DNA from: Clostridiales bacterium
GTDB lineage: Bacteria; Bacillota; Clostridia; Oscillospirales; Oscillospiraceae
Length of the DNA: 8,061 bases
NCBI GenBank assembly: GCA_021203685.1
Contig: JAJQAS010000098.1
Span: forward strand, 1 to 8,061
Reading direction: 5' to 3'
Of the stretch, positions 1 through 5,786 are shown piece by piece. Position 1 is the stretch's first letter. Each line of letters opens with the position of its first letter. The notes under the pieces are model-generated. The model saw only the letters and a program-made list of their open reading frames with translations, was not told the DNA's origin and did not search any database. A program made the position numbers and the translations under genes.

Positions 1-149
1 GAGTCGGCCGCGTTCTGCGGGCACCCGTAGGTGTCCACCAGGGCCAGGGGGGTGTGGGGCAGGGCGGCGGTGCGGGCGCGGATGGCATCGCAAATGGCCA
101 GCTGGCGGTCAATTTCGTCCTGCGGAATGATGACTTCACTGCGTTTCAA
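1..149 (-). CDS. miaB: MiaB, tRNA methylthiotransferase (5' end only)
   Basis: This is the first 49 codons of a gene that runs off the left edge. MiaB is a cytoplasmic radical-SAM iron-sulfur enzyme that adds a methylthio group to N6-isopentenyladenosine at position 37 of tRNAs reading UNN codons. The visible part ends in VDTYGCPQNAADS, which matches the start of the N-terminal UPF0004 domain, where the family normally has TYGCQxN followed by D/E-S-E. C43 would be the first of three cysteines binding the auxiliary cluster. The residue after it is Pro instead of the usual Gln, which is a little odd. The start is TTG at 149, chosen because GGGAGGA (163-157) lies 7 bases upstream and no in-frame ATG is near. 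A good promoter lies at 193-221. The radical-SAM and TRAM domains lie outside the window, so a sister methylthiotransferase (RimO or MtaB) is not fully excluded, although the TYGC context favours MiaB. Confidence 0.8.
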   Translation of the reverse strand, partial: MKRSEVIIPQDEIDRQLAICDAIRARTAALPHTPLALVDTYGCPQNAAD

Positions 150-192
150 AAGGGTATCCTCCCAAATTCGGCTAGTAATCCAGTATGGCAAC

Positions 193-221
193 AGTATAAC
201 ACTCCAAGCCGCCGTTGACAA
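193..221 (-). promoter_or_regulatory. Sigma-A type promoter for miaB
   Basis: On the minus strand, TTGTCA (221-216, 5/6 match to TTGACA) is followed after 17 bases by TATACT (198-193). The -10 is preceded by TGT, giving an extended -10. Transcription would start near 186, leaving a leader of about 37 bases before the TTG start of miaB. This is inferred from the consensus match and the position. Confidence 0.7.
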
Positions 222-236
222 TGAAAACTTCCCGCG

Positions 237-275
237 AAAAACGCCCCTTCGGGGGAGGATTCCCCCAAAAGGGCG
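237..275 (-). terminator. Probable Rho-independent terminator after the XRE gene
   Basis: An extended hairpin covers 242-275. The outer stem is CGCCC (242-246) with GGGCG (271-275). The inner stem is GGGGGA (251-256) with TCCCCC (261-266) around a GGAT loop, and two A-T pairs and two mismatches lie between the stems. Read on the minus strand it is followed at once by five T residues (241-237), as expected for termination of transcripts from the XRE gene that ends at 404. On the plus strand there is no T-tract. It lies just upstream of the miaB promoter, so it would insulate miaB. Confidence 0.55.
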
Positions 276-305
276 CGGTTGCGTGGGAAAGGTGTGGATT
301 GGAAA

Positions 306-363
306 ACCCCTCCGTCGCGGCTTGCGCCGCGCCACCTCCCCTTTCAGGGGAGGCAAGAGGGGT
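306..363. repeat. Palindromic element able to fold as a three-way junction
   Basis: Three perfect stems nest in 58 bases. The outer stem is ACCCCTC (306-312) with GAGGGGT (357-363). Inside it are two hairpins: CGCGGC/GCCGCG (316-321, 326-331) around a TTGC loop, and CCTCCCCT/AGGGGAGG (335-342, 346-353) around a TTC loop. The element lies between the XRE stop and its terminator and is non-coding. The compact multi-hairpin layout resembles dispersed intergenic palindromic repeats of gut clostridia (recollection, not searched). It could be a small mobile REP-like unit or an RNA-processing or 3'-end stabilising structure. Confidence 0.6.
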
Positions 364-388
364 GGTCAGTTGCCGAATGGCAGTTCTC

Positions 389-397
389 TGTGGAAAA
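389..397 (-). other. DnaA-box-like 9-mer (site 1)
   Basis: The minus strand reads TTTTCCACA, which fits the degenerate DnaA box TTWTNCACA and differs from the perfect TTATCCACA at one base. It lies just downstream of the XRE stop codon, outside any gene. Two further copies are at 1877-1885 and 3278-3286. Binding is not shown; this is a motif match only. Confidence 0.3.
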
Positions 398-403
398 ATT
401 GTA

Positions 404-886
404 CTACTCTCTCGGCTTCAAGCTGCGGCTCTTGCGAATGGCATAGAGGTTGCTCCCGATCATGGTGCCGTACCAGCCGGACATTCCCGCCGTCAGGAAC
501 TGAGGAAGCCCGTAGAGACCGTGGTTAGACATAATAAACGACGACCAAATCGCCGCGGCCCACAGGATAACGCAGCAGAAAACGTTGAACCAGTTCCGGT
601 TGCGAATTTCCCGCCGGACCTGCTCCTGTTCCTGCGCGGCGATGTCCGACAGGGCGGAGACGGCCTCCTGGGTGTTCTCCTGCTCCAGCCCCAGCAGGTG
701 GGGGACGGTGGTGTTCAGCGCCTGGGCCAGAGGCTCCAGCAGGGTCAGGTCTGGGAAGTTCAGGCCCCGCTCCCACTTGCTCACCGCCTTGTCGGTGACG
801 TGGAGCCGCTGGGCCAGCTCCTTTTGGGTCAGGTTTTGTTCCTGGCGCAGGGCGCGGATGGTCGCGCCTACCGTTGCAGCGTCCAT
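404..886 (-). CDS. XRE-family HTH regulator with membrane-like C-terminal half
   Basis: This 160-residue protein has an N-terminal Cro/C1-type helix-turn-helix (about residues 5-60) with typical features: IRALRQEQNLTQKELAQ, the recognition-helix run VTDKAVSKWERG, and the PDLTLLEPLAQAL helix. A short charged linker (about 68-97, rich in E, Q and R) leads to two hydrophobic stretches, about 99-119 and 122-150, which look like membrane segments before a basic tail. This layout suggests a DNA-binding protein tethered to, or sensing, the membrane; targets and signal cannot be told from sequence. The start is ATG 886, because AAGGAGGTG lies 7 bases upstream and a promoter sits behind it; an upstream in-frame extension to 958 would include the promoter and lacks a ribosome site. 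The gene lies downstream of xth on the same strand but has its own promoter, and ends before a terminator-like hairpin. Confidence 0.85.
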   Translation of the reverse strand: MDAATVGATIRALRQEQNLTQKELAQRLHVTDKAVSKWERGLNFPDLTLLEPLAQALNTTVPHLLGLEQENTQEAVSALSDIAAQEQEQVRREIRNRNWFNVFCCVILWAAAIWSSFIMSNHGLYGLPQFLTAGMSGWYGTMIGSNLYAIRKSRSLKPRE

Positions 887-929
887 AGTGACACCTCCTT
901 GCTTGCTCTGCGTTTTATTGGTTGAGATA

Positions 930-958
930 ATTGTAGCAGATTCGGGGCGGATTGTCAC
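930..958 (-). promoter_or_regulatory. Sigma-A type promoter for the XRE gene
   Basis: On the minus strand, GTGACA (958-953, 5/6) is followed after 17 bases by TACAAT (935-930), preceded by TGC as an extended -10. The transcript would begin near 923, 37 bases before the ATG at 886. The promoter lies in the gap after the xth stop codon, so XRE can be expressed separately from xth. Confidence 0.65.
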
Positions 959-982
959 TCGACCGCTGGTAGAATGGCGGTT

Positions 983-1747
983 TTACGCCCGTTCCACGTC
1001 CAACTCCAGCCCCACGGGGCAGTGGTCGCTGCCCAGAATGTCGGAGTAGATGCTGGCCTCCCGCACCTGGGGAACCAGCCGGTCAGAGACGATGAAGTAG
1101 TCGATGCGCCATCCGGCGTTGTTCTTCCGGGCGTTGAACCGGTAGCTCCACCAGCTGTAGGCCCCGGTCTTGTCGGGGTAGAGGGCGCGGAAGGTGTCGG
1201 TGAACCCGGCGGCCAGCAGCTCGGTGAGCTTGCCCCGCTCCTGGTCGGAGAACCCGGCGTTGCCCCGGTTGGTCTTGGGGTTTTTCAGGTCGATCTCGTT
1301 GTGGGCCACGTTCAGGTCGCCGCAGTAGACCACAGGCTTTTTGCCGTCCAGCTCCACCAGGTAGGCGCGCAGGCTGTCCTCCCACTCCATCCGGTAGTCG
1401 ATGCGCTTCAACTCGTTCTGGGCGTTGGGGGTGTAGCAGCAGACGAAGTAAAATTCGTCAAACTCCAGCGTAATGAGCCGCCCCTCATCGTCGTGGGCGG
1501 GGATTCCCATGCCGTAGGCGACGCTCAGCGGTTCCCGCCGGGAGAACACCGCCGTGCCGGAGTAGCCCTTGCGCTGGGCATAGTTCCAATACTGGTGGTA
1601 GCCGGGTAGTTCCAGCTCCACCTGGCCGGCCTGGAGCTTGGTCTCCTGCAAGCAGAAGATGTCCGCGTCCAGGGTTTGAAAGGTCTCGTCAAAGCCCTTT
1701 TTCAGCACGGCCCGCAGGCCGTTGACGTTCCAGGAGATAAATTTCAT
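983..1747 (-). CDS. xth: Exodeoxyribonuclease III (ExoA/Xth)
   Basis: This 254-residue protein is a DNA repair enzyme of the endonuclease/exonuclease/phosphatase fold. It cuts 5' to abasic sites and removes 3' blocking groups in base excision repair. Family motifs appear in order: SWNVNGLRA (metal-site N7), LQETKL (metal ligand E35), YTPNAQ (Y105), YCGDLNVAHNEIDL (D144, N146), GFTDTFR, YSWWSYRFNARKNNAGWRIDY, and the terminal SDHCPVGLEL with catalytic D241-H242. The length is normal for the family and no key residue is missing. The start is ATG 1747, because the protein then begins MKFISWNVNG as usual and AAGGAGGA sits 8 bases upstream; the reading frame stays open for another 74 codons upstream but that stretch holds the promoter. 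It is divergent from alaX. Confidence 0.97.
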   Translation of the reverse strand: MKFISWNVNGLRAVLKKGFDETFQTLDADIFCLQETKLQAGQVELELPGYHQYWNYAQRKGYSGTAVFSRREPLSVAYGMGIPAHDDEGRLITLEFDEFYFVCCYTPNAQNELKRIDYRMEWEDSLRAYLVELDGKKPVVYCGDLNVAHNEIDLKNPKTNRGNAGFSDQERGKLTELLAAGFTDTFRALYPDKTGAYSWWSYRFNARKNNAGWRIDYFIVSDRLVPQVREASIYSDILGSDHCPVGLELDVERA

Positions 1748-1819
1748 CCAAATGTTCCTCCTTGTGGGGAAATCCTGCCCGGCGGTTTCGTCCCGACCGG
1801 CGGTTGTTGTCGTGCTATC

Positions 1820-1848
1820 ATTATATCGGAGTTTCGCCCCGTTGAAAA
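1820..1848 (-). promoter_or_regulatory. Sigma-A type promoter for xth
   Basis: On the minus strand a perfect -10 TATAAT (1825-1820) lies 17 bases downstream of TTTTCA (1848-1843, 4/6 match to TTGACA). Transcription would start near 1813, giving a leader of about 65 bases before the xth ATG at 1747. Confidence 0.65.
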
Positions 1849-1876
1849 GAGAGAAATCCACCGCTGCGGAGGAAAC

Positions 1877-1885
1877 TGTGGAAAA
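1877..1885 (-). other. DnaA-box-like 9-mer (site 2)
   Basis: The minus strand reads TTTTCCACA, inside a TTTTTCCACA 10-mer shared with the sites at 389 and 3278. It lies upstream of the xth promoter in the xth/alaX divergent gap. Motif match only. Confidence 0.3.
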
Positions 1886-2017
1886 AACGCGATTGTTTGT
1901 GGCGCCGCCCCTGACGGCAGAAGGAAAAAACAGCTCCCATCTCGACACTGTACACAGCCCAATGTGCAAAAGAAACGCAAACGGCGGCCCGATTCGACTG
2001 CAAATCTCCCGTCTTTT

Positions 2018-2038
2018 CCGTAAAAATGAGTTTTACGG
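2018..2038. promoter_or_regulatory. Candidate operator: 8-base inverted repeat upstream of alaX
   Basis: CCGTAAAA (2018-2025) and TTTTACGG (2031-2038) form a perfect inverted repeat with a 5-base ATGAG spacer. It lies about 28 bases upstream of the alaX -10 (roughly -60 to -40), a position typical for an activator or repressor dimer. It is not followed by a T-tract and lies between divergent genes, so a terminator role is unlikely. Confidence 0.45.
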
Positions 2039-2062
2039 GGGTATACTTGCCCCGCCCGTTTG

Positions 2063-2071
2063 TGCTATACT
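2063..2071 (+). promoter_or_regulatory. Extended -10 promoter for the alaX operon
   Basis: TGC followed by TATACT (2066-2071) makes an extended -10. No good -35 lies at 17 bases, which is common for extended -10 promoters or activator-dependent ones. Transcription would start near 2078, leaving a leader of about 27 bases before the alaX ATG at 2105. Confidence 0.5.
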
Positions 2072-2087
2072 GTAAGGGAAGCCTTAC
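2072..2087. promoter_or_regulatory. Candidate operator across the alaX transcription start
   Basis: GTAAGG (2072-2077) and CCTTAC (2082-2087) form a perfect inverted repeat around GAAG. It abuts the -10 and spans the predicted start of transcription, where a bound protein would block RNA polymerase. As RNA it would be only a small 5' hairpin. Confidence 0.4.
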
Positions 2088-2104
2088 GGAGAAAGGATAT
2101 TACC

Positions 2105-3271
2105 ATGACACTGCGCATTTATGATACAGACGCCTATTGCAAGGCGTTTTCCGCCACGGTGCTGGACTGCCAGCCGGACAAAAAGAACACCTGGGCGGTG
2201 CGGCTGGACCAGACCGCCTTTTACCCCGAAGGGGGCGGACAGCCCGGCGACCAGGGCGTTTTGGGCGACGCCGCCGTGCTGGACACCCGGGAGCGGCACG
2301 GGGACGTGGTCCACATTGTAGACCGGCCCCTGCCCGTGGGAGAGACTGTCACCGGCGAGCTGAACTGGCGGCGGCGGTTCGACCTGATGCAGAACCACTC
2401 CGGGGAGCATATCGTCTCCGGGGTCATCCACCGGAAGTACGGCTACAACAACGTGGGGTTCCACATGGGCCACGACACCGTCACCGTGGATCTGGACGGA
2501 GAGTTCCCCGCCCAGGAGCTGGCCCAGTTCGAGCTGGAGGCCAACCAGGCGGTGTGGGCCGACCAGCCGGTGGACATCACCGTCTACGACCACGAGGCCG
2601 CAAAAAATGTGGAGTACCGCAGCAAAAAGGACCTCCCCGGCGACGTGCGGGTGGTCACTTTCCCCGGCGCGGATTCCTGCGCCTGCTGCGGCACCCATGT
2701 GGCCCGCAGTGGGGAAATCGGCCTTATCAAGCTGATCTCCGTTCAGAAGTTCAAGGGCGGCGTGCGGCTGGAGATGCTCTGTGGCCGCCGGGCGCTGGAG
2801 TACATCAACGGCATTGGCAGCCAGAACCACGCCATCTCTGTGGAGCTTTCCGCCAAGCCCATGCAGACCGCCGCCGCCGTCCACAAGCTGAAAGAGGAAC
2901 ACGGGCAGACGGTCTACCGGCTGAACCAGATGGAGGCGGAAGACTTCGCCCGCCGTGCGCGAATTTTGGCCGGGGCCGGAGACGTGACCCTCTTTGAGCC
3001 GCCCATGGGGGCGGACAGCGTCCGCAAGCTGGCGGTGGCCGTTATGGAGCGGTGCGGAGGCCGGGCCGCTGTGTTCTCCGGGGCCGACGGCCAGGGGTAC
3101 AAGTACGCCATTGGATTGGAGGACGGCGACCTGCGGGCCTTCACTAAGGAGCTGAACCGAACCCTGAACGGGCGGGGCGGCGGCAAGCCCTTCTTTGTCC
3201 AGGGCAGCGTCAGCGCCAGCAAGAAGGACATTGAACTTTTCCTCAAGAAGATGGACAGCACGAAGGAATAA
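2105..3271 (+). CDS. alaX: AlaX-type alanyl-tRNA editing protein (long form)
   Basis: This 388-residue free-standing relative of the alanyl-tRNA synthetase editing domain hydrolyses tRNA(Ala) mischarged with Ser or Gly, acting in trans in the cytoplasm. The N-terminal part (about 1-90) is the OB-like beta-barrel, with TAFYPEGGGQPGDQG as in AlaRS. The editing core carries the two zinc motifs: HSGEH (H98, H102) and CCGTH (C194, H198). A helical linker (about 255-290) leads to a C-terminal DHHA1-like domain with NGRGGGKPFFVQGS near 355-368, which makes it the long AlaX type. The start is ATG 2105, with a GAGAAAGG ribosome site (2090-2097) 7 bases upstream; a TTG start at 2060 would overlap the promoter. 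It is first in the apparent operon with the GNAT gene and mnmG, behind palindromic operator candidates. The symbol is a family name. Confidence 0.93.
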   Translation: MTLRIYDTDAYCKAFSATVLDCQPDKKNTWAVRLDQTAFYPEGGGQPGDQGVLGDAAVLDTRERHGDVVHIVDRPLPVGETVTGELNWRRRFDLMQNHSGEHIVSGVIHRKYGYNNVGFHMGHDTVTVDLDGEFPAQELAQFELEANQAVWADQPVDITVYDHEAAKNVEYRSKKDLPGDVRVVTFPGADSCACCGTHVARSGEIGLIKLISVQKFKGGVRLEMLCGRRALEYINGIGSQNHAISVELSAKPMQTAAAVHKLKEEHGQTVYRLNQMEAEDFARRARILAGAGDVTLFEPPMGADSVRKLAVAVMERCGGRAAVFSGADGQGYKYAIGLEDGDLRAFTKELNRTLNGRGGGKPFFVQGSVSASKKDIELFLKKMDSTKE

Positions 3272-3277
3272 TCTTGT

Positions 3278-3286
3278 TGTGGAAAA
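3278..3286 (-). other. DnaA-box-like 9-mer (site 3)
   Basis: The minus strand reads TTTTCCACA, again within TTTTTCCACA, in the 54-base gap between alaX and the GNAT gene. Thirteen bases (TGTGGAAAAATTG on plus, 3278-3290) are identical to 389-401. Motif match only. Confidence 0.3.
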
Positions 3287-3291
3287 ATTGA

Positions 3292-3304
3292 TTCAGCGGC
3301 TGAA
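3292..3304. repeat. Short palindrome between alaX and the GNAT gene
   Basis: TTCAGC and GCTGAA mirror each other around a single G. The one-base centre makes it a poor RNA hairpin, so a protein site is more natural, or it is chance. It lies just before the GNAT ribosome site. No clear promoter was found in this gap. Confidence 0.25.
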
Positions 3305-3325
3305 ATGAGAAAGGAAAATCCAACC

Positions 3326-3874
3326 ATGCGCTTTCCCGCTCAGGAAATTACCTTGTCCGGCGGTTTGCTCTGCACCCTCCGCAGCCCGGAGCCAGAGGAC
3401 GCCGCCGCCATGCTGGACTATCTGCGCGTCACCTCCGGGGAGACGGAAAACGTGGTGCGCTACCCGGAGGAGATCACCTTATCTGTTGAAGAAGAAGGTG
3501 CGTTTCTCCAGGAGTGCGCCGCGTCGGAACGCCAGGTCATGCTGGCCGTCTTTGGAGCGGGGCAGGCCCTCGGCAGCGCCGGGGTCAGCCCGGTGGGGAA
3601 CAACGCGAAACTCCGCCACCGGGCTGAGGTGGGCATCAGCCTGCGCAAAGCGTACTGGAGTATGGGGTTAGGAACCTGCCTGATGGAAACTGCCATCGAC
3701 CTGGCCCGGCAGATGGGCTACGAGCAATTGGAACTGGAGGTCAGCGGCCAGAATGACCGGGCCAAACGGCTTTATGAAAAGCTGGGTTTCGTGTCCTGCG
3801 GGGAAACTTCCCACGGCTTCCGGCTGCGGAGCGGCGGGTATGCCTCGCTGGAGCGAATGGTCAAATTTTTGTGA
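3326..3874 (+). CDS. GNAT-family N-acetyltransferase
   Basis: This 182-residue acetyltransferase would transfer acetyl from acetyl-CoA to an amine on an unknown substrate. The N-terminal half (about 10-75) carries LRSPEPEDAAAMLDYLR and an acidic helix, as in the RimJ/RimL-like branch. The acetyl-CoA site is EVGISLRKAYWSMGLGTCLM (101-120); G114 and G116 fit the family loop Q/RxxGxG/A. The C-terminal NDRAKRLYEKLGF (143-155) is the usual last core segment. ATG 3326 is preferred over ATG 3305, because AAAGGA lies 10 bases before 3326 while 3305 has no ribosome site. It sits between alaX and mnmG with gaps of 54 and 26 bases, so it is probably co-transcribed, which may mean a link to translation, but the substrate cannot be told from sequence. 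Confidence 0.9.
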   Translation: MRFPAQEITLSGGLLCTLRSPEPEDAAAMLDYLRVTSGETENVVRYPEEITLSVEEEGAFLQECAASERQVMLAVFGAGQALGSAGVSPVGNNAKLRHRAEVGISLRKAYWSMGLGTCLMETAIDLARQMGYEQLELEVSGQNDRAKRLYEKLGFVSCGETSHGFRLRSGGYASLERMVKFL

Positions 3875-3900
3875 TTACAATATGAAACGGATGAAACACC

Positions 3901-5766
3901 ATGGAATACAACGCCGGACAATTTGACATCGCCGTCATCGGCGCCGGACACGCCGGCATCGAGGCGGCGCTGGCGGCAGCTCGGATGGGCTGCCGCACCG
4001 TCTGCTTCACGGTGAACCTGGACGCGGTGGGCAATATGCCCTGTAATCCCGCCATTGGCGGCACCGGCAAAGGCCATTTGGTGCGGGAGCTGGACGCACT
4101 GGGGGGCGAGATGGCAAAGGCCGCCGACAAAGCCTGCATCCAGTACCGGATGCTGAACCGAGGCAAAGGCCCCGCCGTCCACTCCCTCCGGGCCCAGGCC
4201 GACCGCCGCCGCTACCAGGAGGTGATGAAGCACACCCTGGAGACCACGGAAAACCTCTCCGTCAAACAGGCGGAGGTGGTGGAGATTCGTGTGGACGAAC
4301 AGGGCGCGGTCTGCGCCGTGGTGACGGCCACCGGCGCGGTCTACGCGGTGCGTGCGGCGGTGGTTGCAACGGGGACCTACCTGGGCGGGCGCACCATCGT
4401 CGGGGACGTGGAGCGGCAGTCCGGGCCGGACGGCTTGCAGCCCGCCCTCCCCCTGACGGATTGCCTGCGGGAGCTGGGGCTGTCCCTGCGGCGGTTCAAA
4501 ACCGGAACGCCGCCCCGGGTCAACCGGCGCAGCGTGGACTTCTCCAAGATGGAGCTACAGCCGGGGGACGAGGACCCCATCCCCTTTTCCTTCTCCACCG
4601 AGAAGGCCCCGGAGAACCGGGCGGTCTGCTACCTGACCTACACCAACCAGACCACCCACGACATCATCCGGGCCAATCTGGACCGTTCCCCCCTCTACAA
4701 CGGTACCATCGAGTCCACCGGCCCCCGGTACTGCCCCTCCATCGAGACGAAAATCGTCCGTTTCCCGGACAAGGCGCGGCACCAGCTCTTCATCGAGCCG
4801 ATGGGCGAGAACACCGAGGAGCTGTACATTCAGGGCCTCTCCTCCTCCCTGCCGGAGGACGTGCAGCTGGAGCTGCTGCACACCATCCCCGGTCTGGAGC
4901 GGGCGGAGATGACCCGCACCGCCTACGCCATCGAGTACGACTGCGTAGACCCCACCGAGCTGCTGCCCACGCTGGAGTGCAAAAAAATCCCCGGCCTCTA
5001 CGGGGCGGGGCAGTTCAACGGCTCCTCCGGCTACGAGGAGGCGGCGGCCCAGGGCTTTGTGGCGGGGGTCAACGCCGCGTTGAAGCTGCTGGGCCGGGAG
5101 CCGTTGGTGCTTCGCCGGGATCAGGGGTACATCGGCGTCCTCATCGACGATTTGGTGACCAAAGGCACCGAGGAACCCTACCGGATGATGACCAGCCGGA
5201 CGGAGTACCGGCTCATCCAGCGGCAGGACAACGCCGACCAGCGGCTGACGCCGGTGGGTTATGCCCTGGGGCTGGTTTCTCAGGAGACCTACGACCGGGT
5301 GCAGGCGAAATACGCCGCCGTGGAGGCGGAGCTGCACCGGCTGGAACACCGGGGCGTGGGGGAGAGCGAGGCCCTCTCCGCCATGCTGGCGCGCCGGGGG
5401 GAACCGGCGGCGAAGCACGCCGTCAAGCTGGCCGACCTGCTCCGGCGGCCCCGGGTCACTTATGATGACCTGGCCCCCTTCGACCCGGACCGCCCCCTGC
5501 TGGACCGGCTGGTGCGGGAGCAGGTGGAAATTCAGCTGAAATATCAGGGCTACATCGACCGGCAGATGCGGCAGGTGGCCGAGGCCCGGCGGATGGAGGC
5601 CCACGCCCTGCCCCCCGACCTGGACTACGACAGCCTACAGGGCTTGCGGCTGGAGGCCCGGGAGAAGCTGAAAAAGGTCCGCCCCCTGAACCTGGGTCAG
5701 GCCGGGCGCATTTCCGGCGTCAGCCCGGCGGACATCGCGGTGCTGATGGTGTTTTTGGAGAAGTAA
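3901..5766 (+). CDS. mnmG: MnmG (GidA), tRNA uridine-34 modification enzyme
   Basis: This 621-residue FAD enzyme works with MnmE to place a (carboxymethyl)aminomethyl group on C5 of wobble uridine 34 in several tRNAs, using methylene-tetrahydrofolate. The N-terminal Rossmann motif IGAGHAGIEAA (GxGxxG at 14-19) binds FAD. The catalytic cysteine motifs are present: PCNPAIGG (C48) and YCPSIE (C278). FIEPMGENTEELYIQG, GQFNGSSGYEEAAAQG and MMTSRTEYRL are conserved family blocks, and the C-terminal MnmE/tRNA-binding region shows KYQGYIDRQ (from about 547) and LGQAGRISGVSPADI near the end. The length is normal and nothing is broken. ATG 3901 is the only good start, though the ribosome site is weak (GGATG only), so translation may be partly coupled to the GNAT gene 26 bases upstream. 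mnmE and rsmG, frequent neighbours near the origin in Firmicutes, are not in the window. Confidence 0.98.
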   Translation: MEYNAGQFDIAVIGAGHAGIEAALAAARMGCRTVCFTVNLDAVGNMPCNPAIGGTGKGHLVRELDALGGEMAKAADKACIQYRMLNRGKGPAVHSLRAQADRRRYQEVMKHTLETTENLSVKQAEVVEIRVDEQGAVCAVVTATGAVYAVRAAVVATGTYLGGRTIVGDVERQSGPDGLQPALPLTDCLRELGLSLRRFKTGTPPRVNRRSVDFSKMELQPGDEDPIPFSFSTEKAPENRAVCYLTYTNQTTHDIIRANLDRSPLYNGTIESTGPRYCPSIETKIVRFPDKARHQLFIEPMGENTEELYIQGLSSSLPEDVQLELLHTIPGLERAEMTRTAYAIEYDCVDPTELLPTLECKKIPGLYGAGQFNGSSGYEEAAAQGFVAGVNAALKLLGREPLVLRRDQGYIGVLIDDLVTKGTEEPYRMMTSRTEYRLIQRQDNADQRLTPVGYALGLVSQETYDRVQAKYAAVEAELHRLEHRGVGESEALSAMLARRGEPAAKHAVKLADLLRRPRVTYDDLAPFDPDRPLLDRLVREQVEIQLKYQGYIDRQMRQVAEARRMEAHALPPDLDYDSLQGLRLEAREKLKKVRPLNLGQAGRISGVSPADIAVLMVFLEK

Positions 5767-5786
5767 GACGCGGGAGGACAGGCCAG

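Larger units (their letters stand above)
1748..2104. other. Divergent control region between xth and alaX
   Basis: This 357-base region has no convincing gene; open frames here have no ribosome site and no recognisable protein. It holds, left to right, the xth leader and promoter (1820-1848), a DnaA-box-like site (1877-1885), about 130 bases in which I see nothing specific, then an 8-base inverted repeat (2018-2038), a weaker CGGGG-N9-CCCCG palindrome (2036-2054), the alaX extended -10 and a palindrome across its probable start of transcription. It is longer and more AT-rich than the other gaps in the window. Confidence 0.6.

Noticed and set aside
215..925. Plus-strand open frame of 236 codons opposite the XRE gene
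   Set aside because: It crosses the terminator hairpin and three-way-junction repeat, lacks a ribosome site and mirrors a clear HTH gene.
962..981. ACCGC/GCGGT hairpin after xth as a terminator
   Set aside because: Only 5 base pairs with a 10-base loop, and no T-tract follows on the minus strand.
974..1609. Long plus-strand open frame (211 codons) opposite xth
   Set aside because: It is antisense to a gene with all catalytic motifs, has low-complexity V/G/L-rich sequence typical of GC-rich mirror frames, and no ribosome site.
1748..1969. N-terminal extension of xth by 74 codons
   Set aside because: Family proteins start MKFISWN at the ATG at 1747, which has an ideal ribosome site; the extension contains the xth promoter.
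4555..5604. Minus-strand open frame of 349 codons inside mnmG
   Set aside because: Long antisense frames are normal in GC-rich genes; its Leu/Gly/Val/His-rich content fits no family and mnmG is clearly the real gene.
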